From an uncultured Bacillus sp. (GTDB taxonomy: Bacteria; Bacillota; Bacilli; Bacillales_B; DSM-18226), in NCBI RefSeq assembly GCF_946478885.1, contig NZ_CAMLDX010000014.1:1-46451 (forward strand): 46,451 nt of DNA, in the 5' to 3' direction. The notes beneath the pieces were generated by a model that had not been told where the DNA came from, did no database searches, and was given only the letters and a program-made list of their open reading frames with translations. This document shows positions 1 through 6,251 of this stretch, one piece after another; position 1 is the first letter of the stretch; each line of letters opens with the position of its first letter. The position numbers were made by a program, and so were the translations under genes.

Positions 1-33
1 GCTACCCGACTTATCCATGAAACCCTCATGTGA

Positions 34-84
34 TGAAAAAAAGTGAAGGGACGTTGATTTTCATTAATCCCTTCACACTTTTTT
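34..84. terminator. Bidirectional intrinsic terminator
   Basis: A 9-bp perfect stem, GTGAAGGGA (43-51) with TCCCTTCAC (68-76), is flanked by a run of A on the left and T on the right, so it can end transcripts from either side. It would serve the leftward LysM gene (stop at 146) and a rightward gene lying before the window. Confidence 0.8.
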
Positions 85-145
85 CTGCAGGATATTCAAT
101 CATCTATTAGTGCAGTGAGAGTTCCTTGCTTTCACTGCTTCCAAA

Positions 146-949
146 TTAAAAATATACCCTCGTTCTTACTAAATCCTGAATACTGCCATCTTTTGCACTT
201 CTTGTATAGACCCACAGCTCCCCCATGTCAGATTTCGGACTGCGATCAAATGGAATTTGACTCGTAAAATCCCCATATTCCGGTGCTCCCATATTCGCAG
301 TAGTAAAACGTTCGTTAGAAATTGTATTTCCGTTTGCATCCTTTAATTGATGCAGCACATTTGCCTCAAAAGACCTTGCTTGGCCTTCGATTTTGAAACC
401 ATTTCCTACTTTTGCCCCCGGCAGAGGTGTCCAAACCACCATATTTCTCATCGTTGGAATTGGCAGGATGAGTTGATATCCCGGCCAAATAACATCTGCC
501 TGAAATCCCGGTCTTCTTTCATTTGCCCGAATAATACTTATCAGTGAGAGACCATATTGCCGGGCAATAGAATTTAAGGTATCTCCTGTTTTAATGTCAT
601 AGATAAACGCGGGAATGAGCAACTGCTGTAAGGGATATATCATGTCCGAATTTTTCAGATGATTGGTACCAGCAATTAGATCGCTGTAAGTACTGTATTT
701 GATCGCGATCTTATTCACTGTATCCCCCGTATGGACAACGTAATGAACTTTACCCGTTGTCAACAAATCGGGTACCAAAAGAACGTCCCTTGGAAAAATC
801 AAGCCGGGATCCGTTACTGGCGGAAACAGATGATTGACTCTCATAATTTCACCTGTCGAGCTATTATATCTTTGTGCGATCGAATAAAGTGTATCTCCGG
901 GATTTACAGTATAAATATAATATTTGCGAAAAATAACGGGCACAGCCAT
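146..949 (-). CDS. Triple-LysM protein with C-terminal Gmad2 domain
   Basis: The protein has three LysM peptidoglycan-binding repeats, each opening with a TVNPGDTL / VHTGDTV / IKTGDTL type motif and ending in a VLLVP / LLIPA / LILPI type strand. About 100 residues of an immunoglobulin-like Gmad2 domain follow (VWTPLPGAKVGNGFKIEG, then a GELWVYTRS strand), as found in spore-germination associated proteins. It should bind cell wall or spore cortex glycan; no catalytic domain is present. The frame is open upstream to a GTG at 1006 and has an ATG at 994, but neither has a ribosome site. The ATG at 949 has only a very close GGAG, so the start is uncertain. Gene is monocistronic and ends in the bidirectional terminator at 34-84. 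Confidence 0.85.
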   Translation of the reverse strand: MAVPVIFRKYYIYTVNPGDTLYSIAQRYNSSTGEIMRVNHLFPPVTDPGLIFPRDVLLVPDLLTTGKVHYVVHTGDTVNKIAIKYSTYSDLIAGTNHLKNSDMIYPLQQLLIPAFIYDIKTGDTLNSIARQYGLSLISIIRANERRPGFQADVIWPGYQLILPIPTMRNMVVWTPLPGAKVGNGFKIEGQARSFEANVLHQLKDANGNTISNERFTTANMGAPEYGDFTSQIPFDRSPKSDMGELWVYTRSAKDGSIQDLVRTRVYF

Positions 950-1006
950 CACTCCATTTTGATTTATCGAAAACACTCCTTCATATATAAACATATTAAC
1001 TATCAC

Positions 1007-1260
1007 AAAAATGTATGTTTAGAAAATTTGTGGTTCTCCTGTATAAAGATGGGCTACGCTCTGCGCCGGCTTTCTCGTCTGGAAGATCTCTAAAAAGCTT
1101 TAATTGCAAAGCCATGTTCTCCCCTGCTTAGTGAATATCCGATAAAGCTAACATAATCAAAATGAGCCAAGTCCTTACACGCATCATGATCAATTACAGA
1201 ATATATTGTCAATCAATTTCCTCGGTTCTATGAATAAACAAAGTTATTTTCCATCTATTC
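1007..1260. other. Intergenic stretch with no recognised gene
   Basis: AT-rich sequence between the LysM gene and the dapA promoter. A small GC-rich patch at about 1052-1093 could encode a 14-residue peptide on the plus strand, but it has no ribosome site. Nothing else can be supported. Confidence 0.5.
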
Positions 1261-1289
1261 TTGCAAAAATATAAAATATCTGTTATTAT
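1261..1289 (+). promoter_or_regulatory. Sigma-A promoter of the L-box/dapA transcript
   Basis: A -35 TTGCAA (1261-1266), 17-bp spacer and -10 TATTAT (1284-1289), with a TG extended -10 at 1281-1282. It sits about 45 bp before the lysine riboswitch, as expected for its promoter. Confidence 0.7.
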
Positions 1290-1335
1290 TCTGATAATTA
1301 AATGGAATAACACTTATTTCAAGTATTTTTGAAGT

Positions 1336-1508
1336 AAGGATAGAGGCGCAAAGACCATCAGTACACAATGGGAGGATAATGAGATCCGTTGAATATTGGG
1401 GAAAGGGGGATTTGCCGAAGCTGAAAGAATCTCATTTTTTTTGAAGCTGGTTCTGTTATTGAATAAATACAGAACTGTCATATAGGTAACTATATGGAGG
1501 GCTATCTT
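1336..1508 (+). promoter_or_regulatory. Lysine riboswitch (L-box)
   Basis: The sequence carries the hallmark L-box core: AGAGGCGCAAAGA after the 5' arm of P1, CATCAGTA, GGAGGATAATGAGATC, then GGGGAAAGGGGGATTTGCCG with AAGC, and the 3' arm GGAGGGCTATCTT. P1 can form between AAGGATAG (1336-1343) and CTATCTT (1502-1508). The family binds lysine and shuts off lysine biosynthesis or uptake genes, normally by forming a terminator. It lies 140 nt ahead of dapA, the first committed enzyme of the lysine/diaminopimelate/dipicolinate branch, which fits. Confidence 0.93.
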
Positions 1509-1545
1509 ACGCACAGGAACATTTTTGTTACATATTGTTTCTATT

Positions 1546-1583
1546 GCAGCAGCTAACCTCTTGATGCTGCTTATTTGCGTTTT
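1546..1583 (+). terminator. Probable expression-platform terminator of the L-box
   Basis: GCAGCA (1546-1551) pairs with TGCTGC (1565-1570), followed by a T-rich stretch (1571-1583). The stem is short and the T run imperfect, but the place between aptamer and dapA is where a lysine-dependent terminator is expected. Confidence 0.45.
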
Positions 1584-1645
1584 ATTATGAACTGCCCTTC
1601 TCCCTCTATTTTGATAAAAATTATGAAAAAGGATGAGGAGAAGTC

Positions 1646-2536
1646 ATGAATTTTGGACAAATTATCACAGCAATGGTAACTCCGTTTGATCAAGATGGTG
1701 AGATCGATTTTAATGCAACAAAAAATTTAGTCAATTATTTAATTGAAAATGGTTCTGACGGATTAGTCGTAACAGGTACAACTGGGGAATCACCAACCTT
1801 AACAACTGAGGAGAAAGTGGAACTGTACAAGTTTGTCGTTGAAGTTGTTGACGGACGGATACCAGTGATTGCCGGTACCGGTTCCAATAATACTAAAGCC
1901 TCTATTCAGTTAACCAAACTTGCTGAACAAGCTGGAGTAGATGGGATTATGCTCGTGGTTCCTTATTATAACAAGCCTTCGCAGGAAGGATTATTTCAAC
2001 ATTTTAAGGCGATTGCAGATTCAACCGTACTGCCGATTATACTCTATAATATTCCGGGACGCAGCGTCGTCAATTTGAGTATAGAAACAACGCTCCGATT
2101 GGCAAATCTTCCGAATGTTGTTGCACTAAAAGATGCAACAGGAAATTTGGAATCGATGACAGAGATCATCCGTCAGACACCTGCTGATTTTGATGTGTAC
2201 ACAGGTGAAGATGCACTGACACTTCCAACATTATCTATTGGAGGATCAGGGGTAATTTCCGTAGCAGCTCATATTATTGGAAACGAAATGCAGACCATGA
2301 TTCGCCATTTTAAAAACGGCAACTATCAAGAAGCCGCATTAATACAGCAAAACATTGCTCCGGTGATTAAAGCCTTATTTGCCCAATCCAATCCGACACC
2401 TGTTAAAGCGGCCTTGAATGATTCAGGTGTTCCGGTCGGCGGTGTACGTCTTCCGCTTGTGCCGCTAAATGACGATGAATTACATGCGTTACAACAGGTA
2501 TTAAACCTTGCAGTCCAAAATCAGAAAGTAGGCTGA
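1646..2536 (+). CDS. dapA: 4-hydroxy-tetrahydrodipicolinate synthase
   Basis: DapA condenses pyruvate with L-aspartate semialdehyde, the first step of the diaminopimelate/lysine pathway and the source of spore dipicolinate. The 296-residue length is typical for the family. Visible hallmarks are VVTGTTGESP (Thr45/Thr46 region), the catalytic Tyr134 in YNIPGRS, and the Schiff-base Lys162 in VALKDATG. The ATG follows GAGGAGAAGTC. It stands alone behind the L-box rather than in a lysC-asd-dapA operon, so it is under its own lysine control. Confidence 0.97.
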   Translation: MNFGQIITAMVTPFDQDGEIDFNATKNLVNYLIENGSDGLVVTGTTGESPTLTTEEKVELYKFVVEVVDGRIPVIAGTGSNNTKASIQLTKLAEQAGVDGIMLVVPYYNKPSQEGLFQHFKAIADSTVLPIILYNIPGRSVVNLSIETTLRLANLPNVVALKDATGNLESMTEIIRQTPADFDVYTGEDALTLPTLSIGGSGVISVAAHIIGNEMQTMIRHFKNGNYQEAALIQQNIAPVIKALFAQSNPTPVKAALNDSGVPVGGVRLPLVPLNDDELHALQQVLNLAVQNQKVG

Positions 2537-2539
2537 AAT

Positions 2540-2572
2540 AAAGGTTGCGGCTAGACGGCCGTAGCCTTTCAT
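2540..2572 (+). terminator. Intrinsic terminator after dapA
   Basis: AAAGGTTGCGGC and GGCCGTAGCCTTT form a stem of about 12 pairs (three G-U) immediately after the dapA stop codon. The downstream T run is short. Confidence 0.55.
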
Positions 2573-2672
2573 ATTAATATAGGCACTTTCTTCAGCTGAT
2601 TTTTCCATTTTGGATGGAACTCGGTGCTAATTTTTAATGGCCTAGAGACAAGTTTCACTTCAACATCGAGGA

Positions 2673-3467
2673 TTAATGCAAAAAGCTCTCAGCTTTTTTG
2701 TGTATATCTCCGATCTTGGCAGTCTCTCCCTTGCATTTTTCCTTAAAAGGGCAATAACTGCATTCCTTCAATTGCCCCGTCTGAAAAAACTCTGCCGGGT
2801 GCCGCTGCAGAAGATATTTCATTGTTTGCAAATATTGAATCCCGGTTGGAACATCTTCTTTCTTAGGTAAAAACACATGTTCCTTCCCATCAAGCAATGT
2901 AATGATGCTGATTTTTTCAGGAAGCTGTTCAAACACTTTATGTGAAAAGACGATCAACAGATGGGAATAGAGTTGAAGCATTTGCTCATCTGCATCAATC
3001 AGAAACTTTTTTACGGTATAGGAATGTTCAGACCACATTGCTATATCGAAGGTGATGGAAAGATGAGTTTCCAGTTCTTCGATATTGGCATTTAATTTTT
3101 GAAATAAAAATAGTGGTGATGTTTCATGCACATCTTTTGATAAATATTCAAGTAAATGATCGGTTGTTTTTGCAATGACCATATAATAGTGCAGCCTTGA
3201 ATCAAATAGTCTTAAACTGACTGGTCGCCAGGCCTTTTCAATTAATTTCAAAATATTCAAATTGTTGCGGGCGTCACTTGGCAATTGATAATATTGGCGA
3301 GCGACCCGATTGCATATATACTGCACCACCTGCCGCCATCCCATTCCCGAACCATTAAGCTGTAATACATGCTGATAGTAAAATTTATAAGGACATCTGA
3401 TAAACGATTCTAAATGATAATCCGTCATCGTTTTAATCGAGATTTGTGGATGGCTGCCTTTCATCAT
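2673..3467 (-). CDS. Degenerate PD-(D/E)XK-like protein with Fe-S cysteines
   Basis: The N terminus (TMTDYHLESFIRCPYKFYY) and C terminus (ECSYCPFKEKC) resemble the ends of the AddB/Cas4/RecB-like nuclease fold. The cysteines Cys25 ... Cys236-x2-Cys239-x5-Cys245 match the 4Fe-4S spacing of AddB. A QLYSHLL stretch near residue 165 looks like the QxxxY motif of that fold. The strand that should read like VVDYKT instead reads FLIDAD (155-160), so the catalytic lysine seems lost. It is 264 aa, far too short for an AddB helicase-nuclease. It is the last gene of the Fur-controlled flavodoxin operon, 27 nt after flavodoxin. RBS AAAGGGGGT precedes two adjacent ATGs (3467 chosen). Function unknown; a structural or regulatory Fe-S protein is one possibility. 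Confidence 0.7.
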   Translation of the reverse strand: MMKGSHPQISIKTMTDYHLESFIRCPYKFYYQHVLQLNGSGMGWRQVVQYICNRVARQYYQLPSDARNNLNILKLIEKAWRPVSLRLFDSRLHYYMVIAKTTDHLLEYLSKDVHETSPLFLFQKLNANIEELETHLSITFDIAMWSEHSYTVKKFLIDADEQMLQLYSHLLIVFSHKVFEQLPEKISIITLLDGKEHVFLPKKEDVPTGIQYLQTMKYLLQRHPAEFFQTGQLKECSYCPFKEKCKGETAKIGDIHKKAESFLH

Positions 3468-3494
3468 GCAGGACCCCCTTTCACTTTAAACCAT

Positions 3495-3944
3495 TTAAGC
3501 ATTTAAAAACGTGACAAAATTCTTTCCTAAGTTTCTACAAGCCTCTTCATCTTCCTCACTTGGTGTTAAATCGACCCTGATGCCATTAGGATAAACCTCT
3601 GCTCCTCGCTTCTGTAACTTCTCCATTAATATATCTACTGCAGCACAAAAATAATTATACCCTGTATCTCCTGAACCAAAGACCGCAGCTTTTTTTCCGG
3701 TTAAATCAATGCTATCCATTTCTTCAAAGAAGTCAAGAAAATCATCAGGGAGTTCACCGTCCCCCCAGGTATAGGAACCGAGTATTATTCCATCGAAGTC
3801 CAATAATTCCTTCGCAAATACCCCATTCATGACATCGATAACCTTAACTTCTTCTCCAGCTTCCCGAATCCCTTTCACAACCTCTTCTGCCATCATTTCC
3901 GTATTTCCGCTCATACTGGCATATATTAAAACGATTTTCGCCAT
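3495..3944 (-). CDS. Flavodoxin
   Basis: Short-chain FMN flavodoxin that carries electrons in place of ferredoxin when iron is scarce. The phosphate loop SMSGNTE is near residue 10, the isoalloxazine loops are GSYTWGDGELP and FGSGDTGYNYFC, and the 149-residue length is typical (YkuN/YkuP type). The frame opens 21 nt earlier, but GGAGGAG sits 7 nt before the ATG at 3944, giving the canonical MAKIVLIYAS start. It is the middle gene of a leftward operon with DUF2325 and the Fe-S nuclease-like gene behind a Fur-box promoter, which fits iron-starvation induction. Confidence 0.93.
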   Translation of the reverse strand: MAKIVLIYASMSGNTEMMAEEVVKGIREAGEEVKVIDVMNGVFAKELLDFDGIILGSYTWGDGELPDDFLDFFEEMDSIDLTGKKAAVFGSGDTGYNYFCAAVDILMEKLQKRGAEVYPNGIRVDLTPSEEDEEACRNLGKNFVTFLNA

Positions 3945-3997
3945 TGTTAACTCCTCCAAATTCAAATGAACATAATTTTCAATTACTTTTCAAAAAA

Positions 3998-4279
3998 TCA
4001 CACTACATCTTTTAACACATTATAGATTGAACTCCAGGATCGCTTAGCATAAAAAATCGGAATTGATTGATTTTTTGCCCGCTTCTTAATAACTGATGTT
4101 AAATTATGATTCACATAATCTGTTAATATAAGAATACAACTAATATTTTCCGGGATATCCCGTTTCACCATTTGAACTTTCCTGCCGCTCATATGTAAAA
4201 TTTTTTTAAAACCAACAGATGTTAATTTTTCCGGAATCACACCTAAATGATCAGCACCTATTATCAATAATGAATTCAT
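3998..4279 (-). CDS. DUF2325 small protein
   Basis: A 93-residue protein with the DUF2325 pattern: NSLLIIGADHLGVIPEKL at the start, GRKVQMVKRDIP in the middle, ILTDYVNHNLTSVIKKRAK, and SWSSIYNVL at the end. The fold looks like a small Rossmann-type domain; its role is not known to me. It is the first gene after the Fur-box promoter, about 225 nt downstream of the predicted transcript start, and lies 53 nt before flavodoxin. RBS CGGAGGTG precedes the ATG. Position in the operon points to a role in iron limitation or redox stress. Confidence 0.85.
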   Translation of the reverse strand: MNSLLIIGADHLGVIPEKLTSVGFKKILHMSGRKVQMVKRDIPENISCILILTDYVNHNLTSVIKKRAKNQSIPIFYAKRSWSSIYNVLKDVV

Positions 4280-4508
4280 AATTGCGCACCTCCGTATTAT
4301 TTAACGGGTACATTGTTTCAAATAACCCGCACAATTCGTAATAGCACCCTACTTTCAACTATCATAATTTCCTATAGATTATAAAATCCTCAGGGCCAAG
4401 CCCGTTACCATTCCTTCTCCCTTCTATCAGACAGTCTATTCCGGATGCACGATTACGAATCTTCATGCTAGTTTTTTCTTGATGATGTCTGAAGTTCTTC
4501 TTGTTTAT

Positions 4509-4538
4509 ATTTTAATTGAAAATGATTATCATTGTCAA
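4509..4538 (-). promoter_or_regulatory. Sigma-A promoter with Fur box, drives the DUF2325-flavodoxin operon
   Basis: On the minus strand TTGACA (4533-4538), an 18-bp spacer and TAAAAT (4509-4514) form a strong promoter. The spacer holds TGATAATCATTTTCA (4517-4531), a 7-1-7 Fur box with one mismatch to TGATAATNATTATCA. A bound Fur-Fe dimer would cover the promoter. The next leftward gene is DUF2325 at 4279. Confidence 0.75.
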
Positions 4539-4555
4539 TGTATTATTTTAAGTAT

Positions 4556-4610
4556 ACAAAAAGAACAGCAAAGATTCTGCGTTCCATTAATCCGCAGCTT
4601 TGCTGTTCTT
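4556..4610 (-). terminator. Intrinsic terminator after the 45-aa gene
   Basis: AAGAACAGCAAAG (4561-4573) pairs perfectly with CTTTGCTGTTCTT (4598-4610), and a nested CTGCG/CGCAG lies inside. On the minus strand it is followed by TTTTT. It separates the small gene at 4664-4801 from the Fur-box promoter. A weaker T run on the other side may make it work in both directions. Confidence 0.85.
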
Positions 4611-4663
4611 TTATTATTCTATTACTTCCAGACCATTTCTTTCCTGACTACCATTAATATTTC

Positions 4664-4801
4664 TCACCTAAGGTAAAAAGTCTCGTTGCTTATCCAATTA
4701 ATGAAGTGGAAGAAATCCATCCATGGTTGCCTCCTATCCTGATGCTGGACTTTATGGTTTGAATCACGATCGCTTAGCATGTACAAATCCCGTTCTATCA
4801 C
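4664..4801 (-). CDS. Possible 45-aa protein of unknown function
   Basis: A short frame starting GTG at 4801 has AAAGGTGAT 8 nt upstream and is followed 54 nt after its stop by a strong terminator in the same direction. The peptide begins IERDLYMLSDRDSNHK and contains the aromatic stretch QPWMDFFHFINWI. No family is recognised. The combination of ribosome site, stop and terminator suggests a real short transcript, but there is no homology evidence. Confidence 0.45.
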   Translation of the reverse strand: MIERDLYMLSDRDSNHKVQHQDRRQPWMDFFHFINWISNETFYLR

Positions 4802-4867
4802 GCTCCGGGATCACCTTTAATCCGAAGCTGTAAGCTTGTTTATGGAATCATATGCATCAGATCAACA

Positions 4868-4891
4868 AAGGCAGCTTCTCCCAGCTGCCTT
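4868..4891 (-). terminator. Possible terminator after the Spo0E-like gene
   Basis: AAGGCAGCT (4868-4876) pairs with AGCTGCCTT (4883-4891), a 9-bp stem with a 6-nt loop, downstream of the leftward Spo0E-like stop at 4936. The T run after it on the minus strand is short (TTTG). Confidence 0.45.
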
Positions 4892-4935
4892 ATACGTTCG
4901 AAAACAATGAGAGGACATTTAGCAAATCCTCTTTT

Positions 4936-5253
4936 TCAGCGGATGACAAACGCATGCCACACTAACGATTTTTGTTGTTTTACTGTTGACATTTCACGTT
5001 TATGAAAATGCCCCTTATGATTGGAATACGTCATTTCCTGTTGTTTTCTTGGATCGACTAATTCATTTTGGTACATCATCAATTTTTCTTCCATGTATTT
5101 CTTCTCAAGAACATTTAATTTAATGGAGAGATTAATATAATCTGAGCTGTTAGGACCTTTTTTTGCATACATATCATTCAGAATCTTCTTTAGATTAAAT
5201 ATTTCCTTGAGGAGCTTCATATTTTCACCATGCATTTGCCCCTGTGATTCCAT
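4936..5253 (-). CDS. Spo0E-like aspartyl-phosphate phosphatase family protein, motif altered
   Basis: Residues 12-55 follow the Spo0E family helix-hairpin pattern (LKKILNDMYAKKGPNS, then DYINLSIKLNVLEKKY). Family members dephosphorylate Spo0A-P and delay sporulation. The signature SQELD appears here as SIKLN (43-47), so the conserved Gln, Glu and Asp are all changed. At 105 residues it is longer than typical Spo0E paralogues, with a basic, His-rich tail (NHKGHFHKRE). The frame opens at a GTG at 5262, but GAGGTG 6 nt before the ATG at 5253 decides the start. Phosphatase activity is doubtful; family assignment is moderate. Confidence 0.65.
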   Translation of the reverse strand: MESQGQMHGENMKLLKEIFNLKKILNDMYAKKGPNSSDYINLSIKLNVLEKKYMEEKLMMYQNELVDPRKQQEMTYSNHKGHFHKREMSTVKQQKSLVWHAFVIR

Positions 5254-5876
5254 TGTACACACCTCATATTATGATTTTTCATCGTTCTAGGAATATATGG
5301 CAATCCTGCCCTAAATCCTCAGGCAACAGGTATATCTATTCATTCCAAGGTTGAAATGATCGTACCATAGTCTATTTTTTTATAAAATATGGCCAAGAAA
5401 AATAAAATTATTATGAAAATTCCATCAGGCTTTTGATATAATATTTTTTATTAGTAATTTTGTCTCCTCTTTCTAACATGTCCATTTTCACAAGGTTTTC
5501 CTCCCTGGCTCTGCAAAATTCATGTAAAACAATTTATATTATGATAATTGTCATCAATAAAATAAAAATTCTCAAAAAATACTAACGACTAAGAAAAATT
5601 ACGCTCTATTGAGTTCCAATTTGTAAAATTTAATCTTTTCTTAAGGGTTTCTCCTCCGTTTTATTCGTAATACTTATTATCTTATTTAAGTATTATTTTT
5701 TCTATTTTAATTATCATTCTATCTACTTTAATGTAAAAAAACATCAAAAATTTTGTAATGTTCTGACTTGTTTTGTAGAAAGTATTTTCAAATGCAAATA
5801 AATTGTGCATAATAACTTTTGTTAACACCTGTTCTGTAGCAGGTAATTTTTTATTCCAGGGAGGAAAGATTTTAAT
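5254..5876. other. Long AT-rich intergenic region
   Basis: About 620 bp without a supported gene, between a leftward and a rightward gene. It contains a Fur/PerR-like inverted repeat at 5542-5556 and probably the promoters of both flanking genes. A weak hairpin ACCTG/CAGGT with a following T run (5826-5851) sits just before the small rightward gene and could act as an attenuator, but the stem is only 5 bp. Confidence 0.5.
5542..5556. promoter_or_regulatory. Fur/PerR-like inverted repeat
   Basis: TGATAATTGTCATCA differs at two of 15 positions from the Fur 7-1-7 consensus TGATAATNATTATCA. It lies between the Spo0E-like gene and the 53-aa gene, far from both starts, and no good core promoter overlaps it. 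Confidence 0.3.
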
Positions 5877-6038
5877 ATGTGGGTAATCACCGTCTTTTTA
5901 AAAGGAAATCTGACAACTATGTTCGAATTCAACTCGGAAAATGAGGCAAAAGAGGCACTAAAGAATATTCACGGCTACAAAATTCTTACAGAGGTGATTA
6001 ATTTCCATAATCCTTCCTATGCGCTTGTAGCTGTGTAA
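5877..6038 (+). CDS. 53-aa conserved-looking small protein
   Basis: An ATG preceded by GGGAGGAAA opens a 53-codon frame (MWVITVFLKGNLTTMF, FNSENEAKEALKNIHGYKIL, ending YALVAV) and stops right at the foot of a perfect terminator. The pattern beta strand, FxxENEAKEAL helix, strand looks like a small folded domain and resembles unannotated short Bacillus proteins that I recall only vaguely. No function can be given. Confidence 0.75.
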   Translation: MWVITVFLKGNLTTMFEFNSENEAKEALKNIHGYKILTEVINFHNPSYALVAV

Positions 6039-6090
6039 AAGACCCGGTCCCTTATGTATAGTTATAACATAAGGGACCGGGTCTTTTTTA
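6037..6090. terminator. Very strong bidirectional terminator
   Basis: GACCCGGTCCCTTATG and CATAAGGGACCGGGTC form a perfect stem of at least 16 bp with an 11-nt loop, A run before and T run after. It overlaps the stop of the 53-aa gene and would also stop leftward readthrough from dhaS. Confidence 0.92.
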
Positions 6091-6149
6091 TAATGAAGAA
6101 TGGTATAGAAGTCTTTCTCAGTGGAAGTTCTCGTAGTTCTGAAACGGCA

Positions 6150-6173
6150 GAAAAAGGACGGCTTCCCGTCCTT
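6150..6173 (-). terminator. Intrinsic terminator of dhaS
   Basis: AAGGACGG (6154-6161) pairs with CCGTCCTT (6166-6173) around a 4-nt loop; on the minus strand it runs into TTTTT. It lies about 80 nt after the dhaS stop. Confidence 0.8.
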
Positions 6174-6251
6174 CATTTCTTTGATTTGAAAAAGTTGTTG
6201 AAACTTTATCATTACCATATTTATGAAAAATCGATATCGTCTCTACTTGTA

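Noticed and set aside
1052..1093. Short GC-rich plus-strand frame reading GYALRRLSRLEDL
   Set aside because: No ribosome site, 14 codons, no terminator. Odd composition but not supportable as a gene.
4745..4936. Plus-strand hairpin AGAGGA/TCCTCT with T run at 4910-4936 as a terminator
   Set aside because: Six-base stem with a long loop and no rightward gene before it; it also overlaps the end of the Spo0E-like gene.
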